DNA of 64,000 nt from Adiantum capillus-veneris (Eukaryota; Streptophyta; Polypodiopsida; Polypodiales; Pteridaceae). The DNA is taken from positions 61,842,620 through 61,906,619 of the forward strand of contig CM043956.1 of NCBI GenBank assembly GCA_014529385.2, written 5' to 3'. Made by a program: the position numbers and the translations under genes. The notes beneath the pieces are model-generated. The model was not told the origin of the DNA. It did no database searches and was given only the letters and a program-made list of their open reading frames with translations. Of this stretch, positions 1 to 9,128 are shown one piece after another. Numbering within the stretch: the stretch's first letter is position 1; each line of letters begins with the position of its first letter.

Positions 1-11
1 CAATACTCAAG

Positions 12-1243
12 TTGAGTCATGGGGAGTTCAAAGACAACTTCAACATAGTTGACTCACATCACATCAAAGAAAGTCTAGTCCTAACAAAGAGTTGGAAGAA
101 TATCTTCTTCGGGCAACAACAAAAAGCATCAACAACAACAACAAAGACGGTCCAAGAGACATCAACAAAAAAGACACAACCATCTGCAAAAAAAAAAGAT
201 AAGGCCAAACTAAACATTGAAGAAGATCATCCTCGCAAGTCAGTTTTTCCTTCGACAAGCCCACATCAAAGCTCAAGCAAATCCTCTACGTCAAGAACGA
301 AAGCTTCAACAATGCAATGGATCACTAAACAAAAGGTTTTGCAACCTAAATCTCCATCGCAGCAAAGTCTCCAAAAGAAGCAAAGAAATGTCAAGCAGGT
401 GTTGGTATCCAAGGAACACATTAAATTCAAAGATCCAATTTGGATACACTCTCAAGAACAATCTCAACAACAAAAGGCGACAGGGTGGGTGGCCTCAAAT
501 GATGTTTGGGCCAAAAAGCCCAAGGTAACGGCATGGAACTTCTCACCCTTACAAAGAAACCCCACAAAGAACAAGGCGAGCATTCAACGCAAGACAACCA
601 ACTCAACTAGGAGAAAGAAGAAGCAAAAGAAAAGAGCTTCAAAGAAGCAAAGAATACAAAAAATATGGGTACCAAAGTCAGAGATTTATCAAGCTACCCA
701 ACAAGGCCAAATGAAGACAAAGAATAGAATGGTTCCCGTCAAGCTACTTGTAGCACAAGGATTCTATGAAGGTAACACCCAAATATGGTTACCCAAAGTA
801 GTTGCTCAACATAGAGCCACTAAAACCAACCAAGTAGCAAAGGACCCCACACAAAGACAATCAACAACAACAAAGAGCCAATGGAGACTAAGAACAACAA
901 GGGAGAAACAACCTCAAAATGGATCCCTCGTCTTCTACTACAAAAGCAAGGCTTTTACAATGGTAATAGCCAAGTATGGATACAAAAGCCTAGTGTCCAC
1001 CATCAAGTCAAGGGAGCAACTCATGAAGCAAGAACAAAGTGGGTCTTAAAACCACTGTTGAAAACTCACGCTCCTCACAAAGAAGAAAAAGTGAAGGTAC
1101 AACAATGCGGCCTCCTTACGGAACATCCCATGCAACAAAAGAAGCTAGAGGAGTCAAAGTATGCCAACTTACTTCAAAAGATGGTGGAATCCAAAGACCA
1201 AAGCAATGATAGAGGCCTTAATCTCAAGAACTTATGGCATTAG
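12..1243 (+). pseudogene. W-[IV]-P-K repeat protein of element A, frameshifted
   Basis: Lys/Gln/Thr-rich, strongly basic and probably disordered. It carries spaced tryptophan motifs such as KIWVPKSEI, QIWLPKVVA, KWIPRLLL and QVWIQKP. A longer unit is tandemly repeated: QGFYEGNTQIWLPK (first frame) and QGFYNGNSQVWIQK (second frame). The reading frame starts open at the left edge region and moves to another frame near 880-900, where the repeat continues, so one indel broke the gene. The same kind of domain ends the protease ORF of element B (46,500-47,277). No known domain is recognised. It may be a non-enzymatic gag or pol tail, but the function is unknown. Confidence 0.6.
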
Positions 1244-1627
1244 GTTTCAGGCCATGAATAGGTAAGTTCAAGTCGCCATTAAAAATACATGGCATAAAAG
1301 TCAAGAGTCGGGCAGCTGAGCCACTAAATGAGCAAGGCATTAGTCCCAAATCTTCAAGGAAAATTCTCTGTGGTCTAAGAGTCTTAGCTATTCTAGGTAC
1401 TACTCAAGGTGGAGGAGTTGAGCATATTTATGTTGTGTCGCTCATGCTGGTATAGGTGAGCATAAGAGTCCAAGCCTATGTATTTTAAGTTTGGTAAAGT
1501 GAAGAAGAGAGTCCAAAAGACACTCACGCACTATGCATAGTGCGTAATGAGTGGAGAAGCTTCAACATAAAAAACCCTTCTTGGAAATGTGGAAGCTATT
1601 GAGGTGTCCTTGGATATCACATGTGCT
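1244..1627 (+). other. Non-coding interior of element A
   Basis: No ORF of note. The stretch from about 1,300 to 1,627 is clearly homologous to 48,010-48,335 in element B, sharing for example the phrase cttagctattctaggtact. This identifies it as the region between the W-PK protein and the 3' LTR. Confidence 0.7.
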
Positions 1628-1635
1628 ACATTCAT
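1628..1635. repeat. Left target-site duplication of the 15.4-kb DNA transposon
   Basis: Reads ACATTCAT. The right flank, 17,082-17,089, reads ATGTTTGT. The four differences are exactly what two methylated CpGs would give if each copy decayed on opposite strands (ACGTTCGT to CA/CA on the left and TG/TG on the right). The empty-site homologue in element B reads ACATTTAT. An extra T may make it 9 bp. Confidence 0.65.
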
Positions 1636-1702
1636 TAGGCGAAATATGAATCTTGCATGGGCCTTGTAAGGAATCCTAATTTTTAGGGATTAAGGCTAAT
1701 GT
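1636..1702 (+). repeat. Left terminal inverted repeat
   Basis: Imperfect inverted copy of 17,030-17,081. Shared blocks are TAGG..AAATATGAA, GGG.CC.TT and GGGATTAAGG.TAAT, the last displaced by an insertion of about 20 nt in this left copy. Confidence 0.7.
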
Positions 1703-2094
1703 TGTGTGGGGTTTAGGGGGCAAGGGCATTGAAGAAGGTAGTTTTGAGTAGGCTTTTCTAGCCTTTTTTTTAGACAAATGTAGGATGTGGACCTAAAGGG
1801 TTACTTTCTCTCTCTAGCTTTTTTCAAAGTGAAGGAAGCATAGAGATGTGTCCACATCAATAAAAACGTGGGTCACAAAGAGACAAAATTTGACTTTTTT
1901 TTAAAAAAATTTCATTTTTACTTGTTTCTAACTTGAAACTCCCTCCCAACATATATACATATCCAAAAATCATTTTTTGACCCATTTTTTAACCCACAAG
2001 CTTAGAAAGTCCATTTTTTCAAAACTCTTTTCCCCTAAAAAGTAATAAACATTTTGTTCTCTCCTCCTCCTCCCTCCTCCCTCCTCCCTCCTCC

Positions 2095-2100
<6 letters not shown>

Positions 2101-2133
<33 letters not shown>
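2101..2133. repeat. (CT)n microsatellite after a CTCCTCC-rich tract
   Basis: Pure CT run preceded by CTCC repeats (2,060-2,100). It makes long Pro/Ser/Leu or Arg/Glu ORFs on both strands that are not credible proteins. It lies about 170 bp upstream of the first plausible ATG of the transposase gene and may be part of its 5' leader. Confidence 0.85.
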
Positions 2134-2134
<1 letters not shown>

Positions 2135-2298
2135 CATCTCTCCCCCTCTCCCTCTCCTCTCCCTCCCTGCCCCTACCTTCCTCCTCCTCCCCAATCTCTC
2201 CCTCCCCCCCCTCCCTCCTTCTCTCCTCCCATCTTCCTCAACCTCTCTATCCTTCCCCCTCTATCTTTTCATCATTTGCTTCCTCACGCAACATCTTC

Positions 2299-5250
2299 CA
2301 TGGTGCTCACGGACATCACAAATGGTTTGCTTCCACCACCACATACTCCGCACACCAAAAGCATACATATTCGCTTACCCACGGAATTTGCACCGAAGAC
2401 CACTAGTGAAGGTGATCAAAGGTCATCACAGGAACGTTGCACCCCTTGTGATACCAATGTTGACATTTGGGTGGATGGCCATTTGTACCCGTACGATCCT
2501 ATAAGCTGCTTCCATCCACAATTTCATAGCCTTTCCACATTTCTTCAATTTCTTGGGAGGGGTGAAGCAGGTTTGTTAGGCTATTGCAAGCGGTTGTGTA
2601 TGGGTGCAGGTGCTTCTTTGCATATGTGGATGCACGAATGTCAAGCTCTTCACCTCAAGACGACGGCATTACAAGAGAGTGTTGCCTCTTCGGAGAGGGT
2701 AGTTAAAACTCTTGAACAACAAATGCAAGAAAAGGAGTCCCACATCCAAAAGCTTACCAACACCATCACATACTTGAAAGAAACACCCCTTGGTGCAAGG
2801 GAACGCAAACTCACGTATTCATCCATTGAAACTCTTGCACATTTGGGAGGAGCACGCAAACGACGAGTTACAGTCACAAGGTGATTTGATCTTTACTTGC
2901 ATGATGCATTCTTACTTCACACTATTTTCTAACATTTATGTTTATTTGTTGCTAGAAACTTCATCCAGGAGGCATGCGGTGGAACAAGCCAAGATGATCG
3001 AGTCAACCTTCTCACTAGTTGTCTCAATACCCAGGACGTGATTTCTATCTTACAATCACCTGGAGGTAAGCACATTAAGGATGCAGTCACCAAGGACCTT
3101 ATGCATAAATTAAGACATGTGGTTAGTGATGATGACGTTCAACAAGCTTGTGATGAAGCTGGAATCAGCACCAAAGCCTATTAGGCTATTTTCCAACTCC
3201 TAAAGGATGCCCTCAAAGAACATGGCATTGTGGAAAACCTATTTTCCGTTCCTCACAAGGTCAAGCTGGCAAAGAAGGCCACAAACGAAGATGTGTTCTC
3301 CCGCATTGGGACATACCTACACATTGAGGACACAATGCCAACTTCCCTTTATGCTTCGTACGCAACAAAGACAAGGGGAAAAGGTAAGAAACAATCCATA
3401 AGACCTTCGGAGAAGGGCTTTCCTTACACAATGTGGAACAATATTTTCGTGGATCTTAGAAGGCTTCAAGAAGCCATGCTTAGATTTTACGAGTTACCTG
3501 AAGAAGGTGACACACTTTACTTTTTTCTTTGGTATTATTCTTATCATAGACTATGAAGTTTAAAGTCTTAGCACTATTTATTTTGTAGTGCTTGGCACAA
3601 AAGTCGCTTTTGTGCTGAAACTCGATGAGTGTCAAATAGTGAAAGGCCGAAGGTTAGCGAGGCTAAGTGTCACTCTAATGAATGAGGCTCTTCTGCAAAC
3701 CAAGCGAAGGGATTCAGTCGAGCCATCTCCCACCCCATCTTTTAGCGTGCAATCAGAGAAAGACATTTGGTGGTTGGGTACTATTGAGATGCCCAAAGAG
3801 ACCAATGGAGTACTTTCATGGATTTTTGAGAGAACTCCATGGATCACAGAAGTAATACACTCCCAAATTGCAGGTCAGAAGTTGGAGATTGAGGGTTTTG
3901 GTAGTTATGATGTGGAGTGGCACTTAGGTGGGGATTTGAAGACCATAAAGTGTTTGCTTGGCTGCAAACAAGGGGCTTCTTCTCTCATGCCTTGTCCATT
4001 TTGCACTTGAGGGTACAAACCTAATGGAAAAAAATCACATAAGAGCACTGCAAAGGCTGGATCCATGCTTCCATGACAAGGGCATGGAGAACAAGGGTTA
4101 GATTGTCGTGATGTCGGAGATGAAGGTAGAGAATGGGAAGCATCTATTCTGAGATGTCCCATGCTCAATTCCGTAGACGTGATCAAAAGGACCACGCTTG
4201 GAATCCAATCTTTTGATTTCCTCTATCGAATGTACATTTTTGTACATTACACACATTCATGCGCATTTTTGATAGGCTATTGAAGCTCCACATTGACTAT
4301 GCTTTCATGATGAAACCGTTGGAAAAGTCCCAGGAAGCGATCGAAAGAGTGGAGGTACTCTTGAATTCCATTGGCTGTCACGGTGGAAATGTGTCTATCG
4401 TTGTTGCAAAGAACAGGGGAGGCCCATGAAATTGCTCAACAAGTGTCAATGAGTGGACAAAAAGCTAGACACTTTTTGAAGAAAGTTTCCCAAGGAAAGC
4501 CAAGTCGATATGATGCTCAAAACAGCTCCAACCAGCAGGCAGGTAACCTTTGGGAGCTTTGGAAGGAGTTATGCAAAGCTACTACCGACAATGATTCAAA
4601 TGGAGAGCTTGCAAACAAGCGCAAGCAAGTTTGGGCACATTTTGATAAAATGGTCAAGCTTATGGGCCTTAACAGCACAACAGAAGAACAACGCCAATCA
4701 TTTCAAGAAGCCTTGGCGGATTTTACCAAGGTCTTCACCCTTTCTTGGGGTGAAAATAACATCACACATTACATGGTAAGTCATTTTACATGGTGTATTC
4801 ATTACAAGGGATTGTTTTTATTTAATAATGTGGATCATTTACTCATGTGAATAGCATATCTTGTTTGTGCATGGTGCATTTTTTATGCACAAGTATGGAT
4901 CGCTTGAAATTTTTAGCACTCAAGGCATGGAGAAGTCCCATTATCGAGCAAGGGGAGTGTACTTCAAAAATACTCGACATGGTGGTGGAATGGTGCAATC
5001 CAATTATTTGGAGGAGATGTTCAATTGGTTTTTTCGCTCAACATTTGCTCGTAAGCTCACAATGGAGCGTGCGCGACAATCCAAGATTACTATTGAAGTG
5101 CGGAAGTGGAGTCGTCAAGAGCATAGCAACAAGTGGCAAATGTCGCAAGGTCCCACCAAGCATGCTGCATGGCGGCGATGCAGAGTGCGACAAGGATCAA
5201 AGTGGATACTGCGTGAGTCACTAAACGTGAACGCAGGGTCCAACTCTTAG
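2299..5250 (+). pseudogene. Split DDE-type transposase, RAG1/Transib-like motif layout
   Basis: Five exons fit: 2,299-2,880, 2,956-3,506, 3,589-4,231, 4,276-4,775 and 4,855-5,250, with GT...AG introns; the phases match across introns 1, 2 and 4. Exon 1 ends in a short coiled coil. Candidate catalytic residues are D in LKLDE (3,624), D in HLGGDLKTIK (3,933), followed by a CPFC zinc pair, and E in FSTQGMEKSH (4,930) after an H...H and YGSL motif. Spacing is 103 residues between the Asps and about 290 to the Glu. RAG1 has a comparable LGG-L-TFK block, a C-x2-C pair and an H...GSI...G-x-E block. Breaks: in-frame TAG at 3,182, TGA at 4,008, frameshifts near 4,070 and 4,370-4,430. The start is the first ATG after the CT repeat. 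Assignment as a transposase is good; the superfamily is tentative. Confidence 0.6.
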
Positions 5251-5297
5251 CGACATGTTTATTTAAAAAATAATACTTTTTTAAAAAAAATTAGTGT

Positions 5298-5340
5298 GAA
5301 CAGGGCCCTTTTTAAATGGGCCCTTATAAATATTGCATGC
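5298..5340 (+). promoter_or_regulatory. Candidate promoter of the H3-tail-like gene
   Basis: Two GGGCCC boxes (about 5,301 and 5,318) are followed by TTATAAATATT (about 5,323-5,333), some 57 bp before the ATG at 5,390. This is a plausible plant TATA promoter with site-II-like GGGCC boxes. It suggests the small gene is transcribed separately from the transposase. Confidence 0.45.
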
Positions 5341-5389
5341 TCTCATAAACTACTCATTTCTTAAGAACAGGTGAGCTCTTACCAACCAA

Positions 5390-5701
5390 ATGGCGCACAC
5401 CAAACAAACCGCGAAAGAGCATCCGCTTGCCAACAAAAACACCCTCCAAGGATGTGAGAAGCCGTCATGGCTTAAAGGCACAAGAAAACGGCCACGAACG
5501 CCTGACCGTTCCAGAAACTCATCTGGTAGTGGGCATGGTGGTAGGGCACGAGAGTCATCGAGGATTGTTGAATCTCCACCTCCTCAAGATATAACACCTA
5601 GAAGGAGAATGAAGCAACCTGCCCAATGCTGGAGAGAGGAAGAGGGCCAACAAACAACAGATGATCAACAATTGTGTCTACTGTGTCTACTATCTTTGTA
5701 A
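5390..5701 (+). CDS. Small basic protein with histone H3-like N-terminus
   Basis: 103 residues. It begins MAHTKQTAKEHPLANK, which after Met removal matches the H3 tail (ARTKQTARKS) at A1, T3, K4, Q5, T6 and A7, with His for R2, Lys for R8 and Glu for K9. The rest is Lys/Arg/Ser/Pro-rich (KGTRKRPRTPDRSRNSSGSG) and has no histone fold, so it is not a histone. It lies 140 bp after the transposase, on the same strand and with its own TATA-like box. A tail mimic that engages H3K4 readers or writers is an attractive reading but is inference; a chance match is possible. It is open from ATG to stop, and the last 30 bp run into the 588-bp repeat. Confidence 0.5.
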   Translation: MAHTKQTAKEHPLANKNTLQGCEKPSWLKGTRKRPRTPDRSRNSSGSGHGGRARESSRIVESPPPQDITPRRRMKQPAQCWREEEGQQTTDDQQLCLLCLLSL

Positions 5702-6846
5702 TGAAATGACTTTGTAATTTCAAGTTCTTTATGTAATTTCAGTCAATTTCAGTAAATTTGTGCTTTTTAAGTACCCTTGGGGGTAGATAAGCCTATAAGG
5801 GGCAATAAAAAGCCTGGCCACAATGGCGCGCAAATGGCCCATCCATCAGTTTTGGATGGGCCATTTGCGCGCCCTTGTGGCTAGGCTTTTTTTGCCCCTT
5901 GTAGGCTTTTCTACCCCCAAGGGTACTTAAAAAGCACAAATTTACTAAAACCTATTGGTTTTGCAACATTATTTTACATGGATCCTTGTGGACACCATTT
6001 TTTGGCCATTTCAAGCTTTGAATTCCCTATAGGATATAAAAAAAAAAACATATTGTGAAACCAAGTGTCTATGCAACATTAATTTGGATTTTTCAAATGT
6101 CCTTGAGTGGGAACATATGCTGGAATTGCCATAGATGCAAAACCAATTCATTTCAATAAATTTGTGCTTTGTAAGTATCCTAGGGGGTAGATAAGCCTAA
6201 AAGGGGCAAAATAAAGCCTAGCCACAAGGGCGCGCAAATGGCCCATCCAAAACTGACAGTTGTGTCTACTGTGTCTACTATCTTTGTAATGAAATGACTT
6301 TGTAATTTCAAGTTCTTTATGTAATTTCAGTCAATTTCAGTAAATTTGTGCTTTTTAAGTACCCTTGGGGGTAGATAAGCCTATAAGGGGCAATAAAAAG
6401 CCTGGCCACAATGGCGCGCAAATGGCCCATCCATCAGTTTTGGATGGGCCATTTGCGCGCCCTTGTGGCCAGGCTTTTTTTGCCCCTTGTAGGCTTTTCT
6501 ACCCCCAAGGGTACTTAAAAAGCACAAATTTACTAAAACCTATTGGTTTTGCAACATTATTTTACATGGATCCTTGTGGACACCATTTTTTGGCCATTTC
6601 AAGCTTTGAATTCCCTATAGGATATAAAAAAAAAACATATTGTGAAACCAAGTGTCTATGCAACATTAATTTGGATTTTTCAAATGTCCTTGAGTGGGAA
6701 CATATGCTAGAATTGCCATAGATGCAAAACCAATTCATTTCAATAAATTTGTGCTTTGTAAGTATCCTAGGGGGTAGATAAGCCTAAAAGGGGCAAAATA
6801 AAGCCTAGCCACAAGGGCGCGCAAATGGCCCATCCAAAACTGATGG
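5673..6846. repeat. 588-bp tandem duplication
   Basis: The segment beginning tgtgtctactgtgtctacta at 5,673 recurs at 6,261, and the copies stay nearly identical for 588 bp (5,673-6,260 and 6,261-6,846). The first copy overlaps the 3' end of the H3-like gene. The copies differ at only a few bases, so the duplication is young relative to the surrounding decay. Confidence 0.85.
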
Positions 6847-6990
6847 ATGGTCCATTTGTGCGCCCTTGTGGCCAGGCTTTTTTTGGCCCTTGGTAGGCTT
6901 ATCTACCCCCTAGGGAACATAAAATACCTAAATTTACTGAAATTGACTGAAACTACATACAGAACTTGAAATTACAAAGTCACTTATCAA
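5690..6990. repeat. Triple foldback (hairpin) cluster
   Basis: Three long near-perfect hairpins: arms 5,751-5,846/5,853-5,946, 6,339-6,434/6,441-6,534 and 6,743-6,836/6,844-6,935. Loops are only 6-7 nt. The outermost left flank (gactttgtaatttcaagtt, about 5,708) returns inverted at about 6,965-6,983, so the cluster is itself a foldback. It sits between the two opposed gene sets of the DNA transposon. It could act as a bidirectional terminator or a small-RNA source, or be an inserted foldback element. It holds no coding potential. Confidence 0.8.
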
Positions 6991-7073
6991 AACAATTTTC
7001 ATATCACCAATTGAAACAATTTTCAAGATTGACAAATCACATTCAAAAGAATTTGCAAGATAGAGAGACAATT

Positions 7074-7905
7074 TCAAATATTTTTTATTACTTCCAAAAC
7101 GGTGATTTTACATAATGTATCTGAGGAGTTCATATTTTTTTTGACCATTTCCTGACGCCTATTTTGCGCGTAAGGCAACTCCCCAGTCAGGAGGGAGTGT
7201 GCTATGGCCTTTGGGTCAGTTGAGCCAATGGAAGCATGTATCCCTATCTGGGCAAGCACTTTACCACGAAAGCCAGTGCCAAACGCTGTGCATACAAGGG
7301 ATCTACGCACTAGGAACACTTGATGCGCAGTTTGAGCAATGGTGCTCAAACACAAAAACTTGCTCAAAGCTTTTAACGACCAAGTCATAAAATGGGCTTG
7401 GGGAGTAAATTCATTATGGATAATGGCCACATCCCCAGGGGGGAGTTGTCCTAGGTAATGCGCAAGGGAAGCTTGAGGTCCAAAGCCCGTCTGCCTGCCA
7501 CCCGTCCTTACAGCAAAATCATCAACCTCCACGACATCCTGTCATAAACCGATGAAGGTGAGAAAGAAGACAATGAAGGATAAAATAGTAACATGAAATT
7601 TAGGATACAGTTTACCTCCTGCTCCTTGTCGTCCTCCTCCCTGTTGCCCTTTGCATCCAAGTCAATGCTCCCGTGCACCACAGATACGACCTTTGGATCA
7701 TCAGATGGGAGGTTGCATAATGGCATAGGCATCCTAGCAGCCTCAACCTTGGCTTGCGTGCCTTGGAATTCTTCATCAGCCACGTGAAACTGCTCTGTTG
7801 CGAGGAACTCCGCACATACAACTGCAATAGTGTCAGCAAACAGAGTCCCCATCTGGCAAGATCTTGCTTTCTAGGGCATCTGGCATATTGTCTAAGGGAC
7901 ATTTG
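7074..7905 (-). pseudogene. Gene 2 of the DNA transposon, 3' part
   Basis: Two exons on the - strand, 7,852-7,616 and 7,538-7,074. They are joined by a 77-nt GT-AG intron in matching phase. After removing copia G and one TSD copy, the frame from the 5' part stays open for about 20 codons (..TKCPLDNMPDALESK..) and then needs an indel near 7,848 to join the exon. The protein ends in a stretch containing VFLVRRSLVCTAFGTGF and GSTDPKAIAHSLLTGEL. No family is recognised. Encoded within the transposon, opposite to the transposase. Confidence 0.55.
7901..7905. repeat. TSD ATTTG, left side of copia G
   Basis: Identical to 13,912-13,916 on the other side. This 5-bp target duplication is typical for an LTR retrotransposon. 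Confidence 0.95.
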
Positions 7906-7989
7906 TGTTAGGAAATAAGACGTAGCTAAATAGATAATTGAGTAGATTACTTAATGGAGAGAGACAGATTTATATACACGAGATTATAG

Positions 7990-8074
<85 letters not shown>

Positions 8075-9068
8075 CACGATATACGTGGCTCACCCAATGT
8101 GGGGAACGTCCACGGGAAAGCAGCCACTCAATGGCTTTAGTACTTCGAAACAAGAAGTAGTTTACAAAGGGATTATACCCTTAATGGAGCTCCTGCCTTG
8201 CTTAACTCTCACCACCTCACACTCACCTTGTTGCATCAACTTCACACTATGAAATGTGTGTAGAAATGGCCTCCTTTTATAGGCCAAAAGGGCTGCCCTC
8301 TCTTATGAGAGACAGCCATGTGTAGCCACCCTTGTGCGAATAAGTCCGAATCGGACCCTCCAATCTGCCCATGTGTGGCCGCCCTTGAGAAGACAAGTCC
8401 GCTTTTGAATTCGGCCAGCGGCCACCAGCCATTGACTTCCGACCACCGGCCACCGGCCATCGGCCATTGACTACCCTTAATGGAGCTCCCGCCTTGCTTA
8501 ACTCTCACCACCTCACACTCACCTTGTTGCATCAACTTCACACTATGAAATGTGTGTAGAAATGACCTCCTTTTATAGGCCAAAAGGGCTGCCCTCTCTT
8601 ATGAGAGACAGCCATGTGTAGCCACCCTTGTGTAGCCACCCTTGTGCGAATAAGTCCGAATCGGACCCTCCAATCCGCCCATGTGTGGCGGCCCTTGAGA
8701 AGACAAGTCCGCTTTTGAATTCGGCCAGCGGCCACCAGCCATTGACTTTCGACCACCGGCCACCGGCCATTGACTTTTGACCACCGGCCATCGGCCATTG
8801 ACTACCGGCCACTAGCCAACCGACCGGTTGTTTTCCGACCACTTTCCGGCCGCTGTCCGGCCATAATATTCCGGCGAAAAAAAAAGTCTCGGGGGCCTCC
8901 GCCCCCGAGGCCTTTAAAGTTGTCCCTGATTCTTGTCCGTGAAAATTTTGGTTTCCGGTGAGTGATTTTCCTTCACGCACAATGGCTTCTCCTCATAATG
9001 GGGCCCTTACAAATGTGCGCTTTTACCACAGAAAATTACAAAGGGTAAATCAGGCTCCATACTTAACA
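7906..9068 (-). repeat. 3' LTR of copia G, with internal 296-bp duplication
   Basis: 1,163 bp against 853 bp for the partner. The extra length is a tandem duplication of period 296 (from 8,176 and again from 8,472, starting tacccttaatggagctc). A (GA)n run lies at 7,993-8,070. A TATA-like CCTATAAAAGG lies on the - strand near 8,273-8,283. Confidence 0.9.
7993..8070. repeat. (GA)n microsatellite in LTR
   Basis: 78 bp of GA. The same site in the partner LTR (13,146-13,209) has 64 bp, so the run was inherited with the LTR and has changed length since insertion. Confidence 0.95.
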
Positions 9069-9080
9069 ATCTCCCACTTG
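9069..9080 (-). promoter_or_regulatory. Polypurine tract of copia G
   Basis: Reads AAGTGGGAGAT on the - strand, directly before the 3' LTR. It is the expected plus-strand primer site of a copia element. Confidence 0.8.
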
Positions 9081-9128
9081 GAGACTGATCTCCAAACCAA
9101 ACCTGTGACTGCTTTCCATTTTGGCTTC

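Noticed and set aside
2054-2298. Pro/Ser/Leu-rich N-terminal extension of the transposase
   Set aside because: Encoded by CTCC and CT microsatellite sequence; the ATG at 2,299 is the more credible start.
5390-5701. Genuine histone H3 gene
   Set aside because: Only the first seven to eight residues resemble H3; no histone-fold sequence follows.
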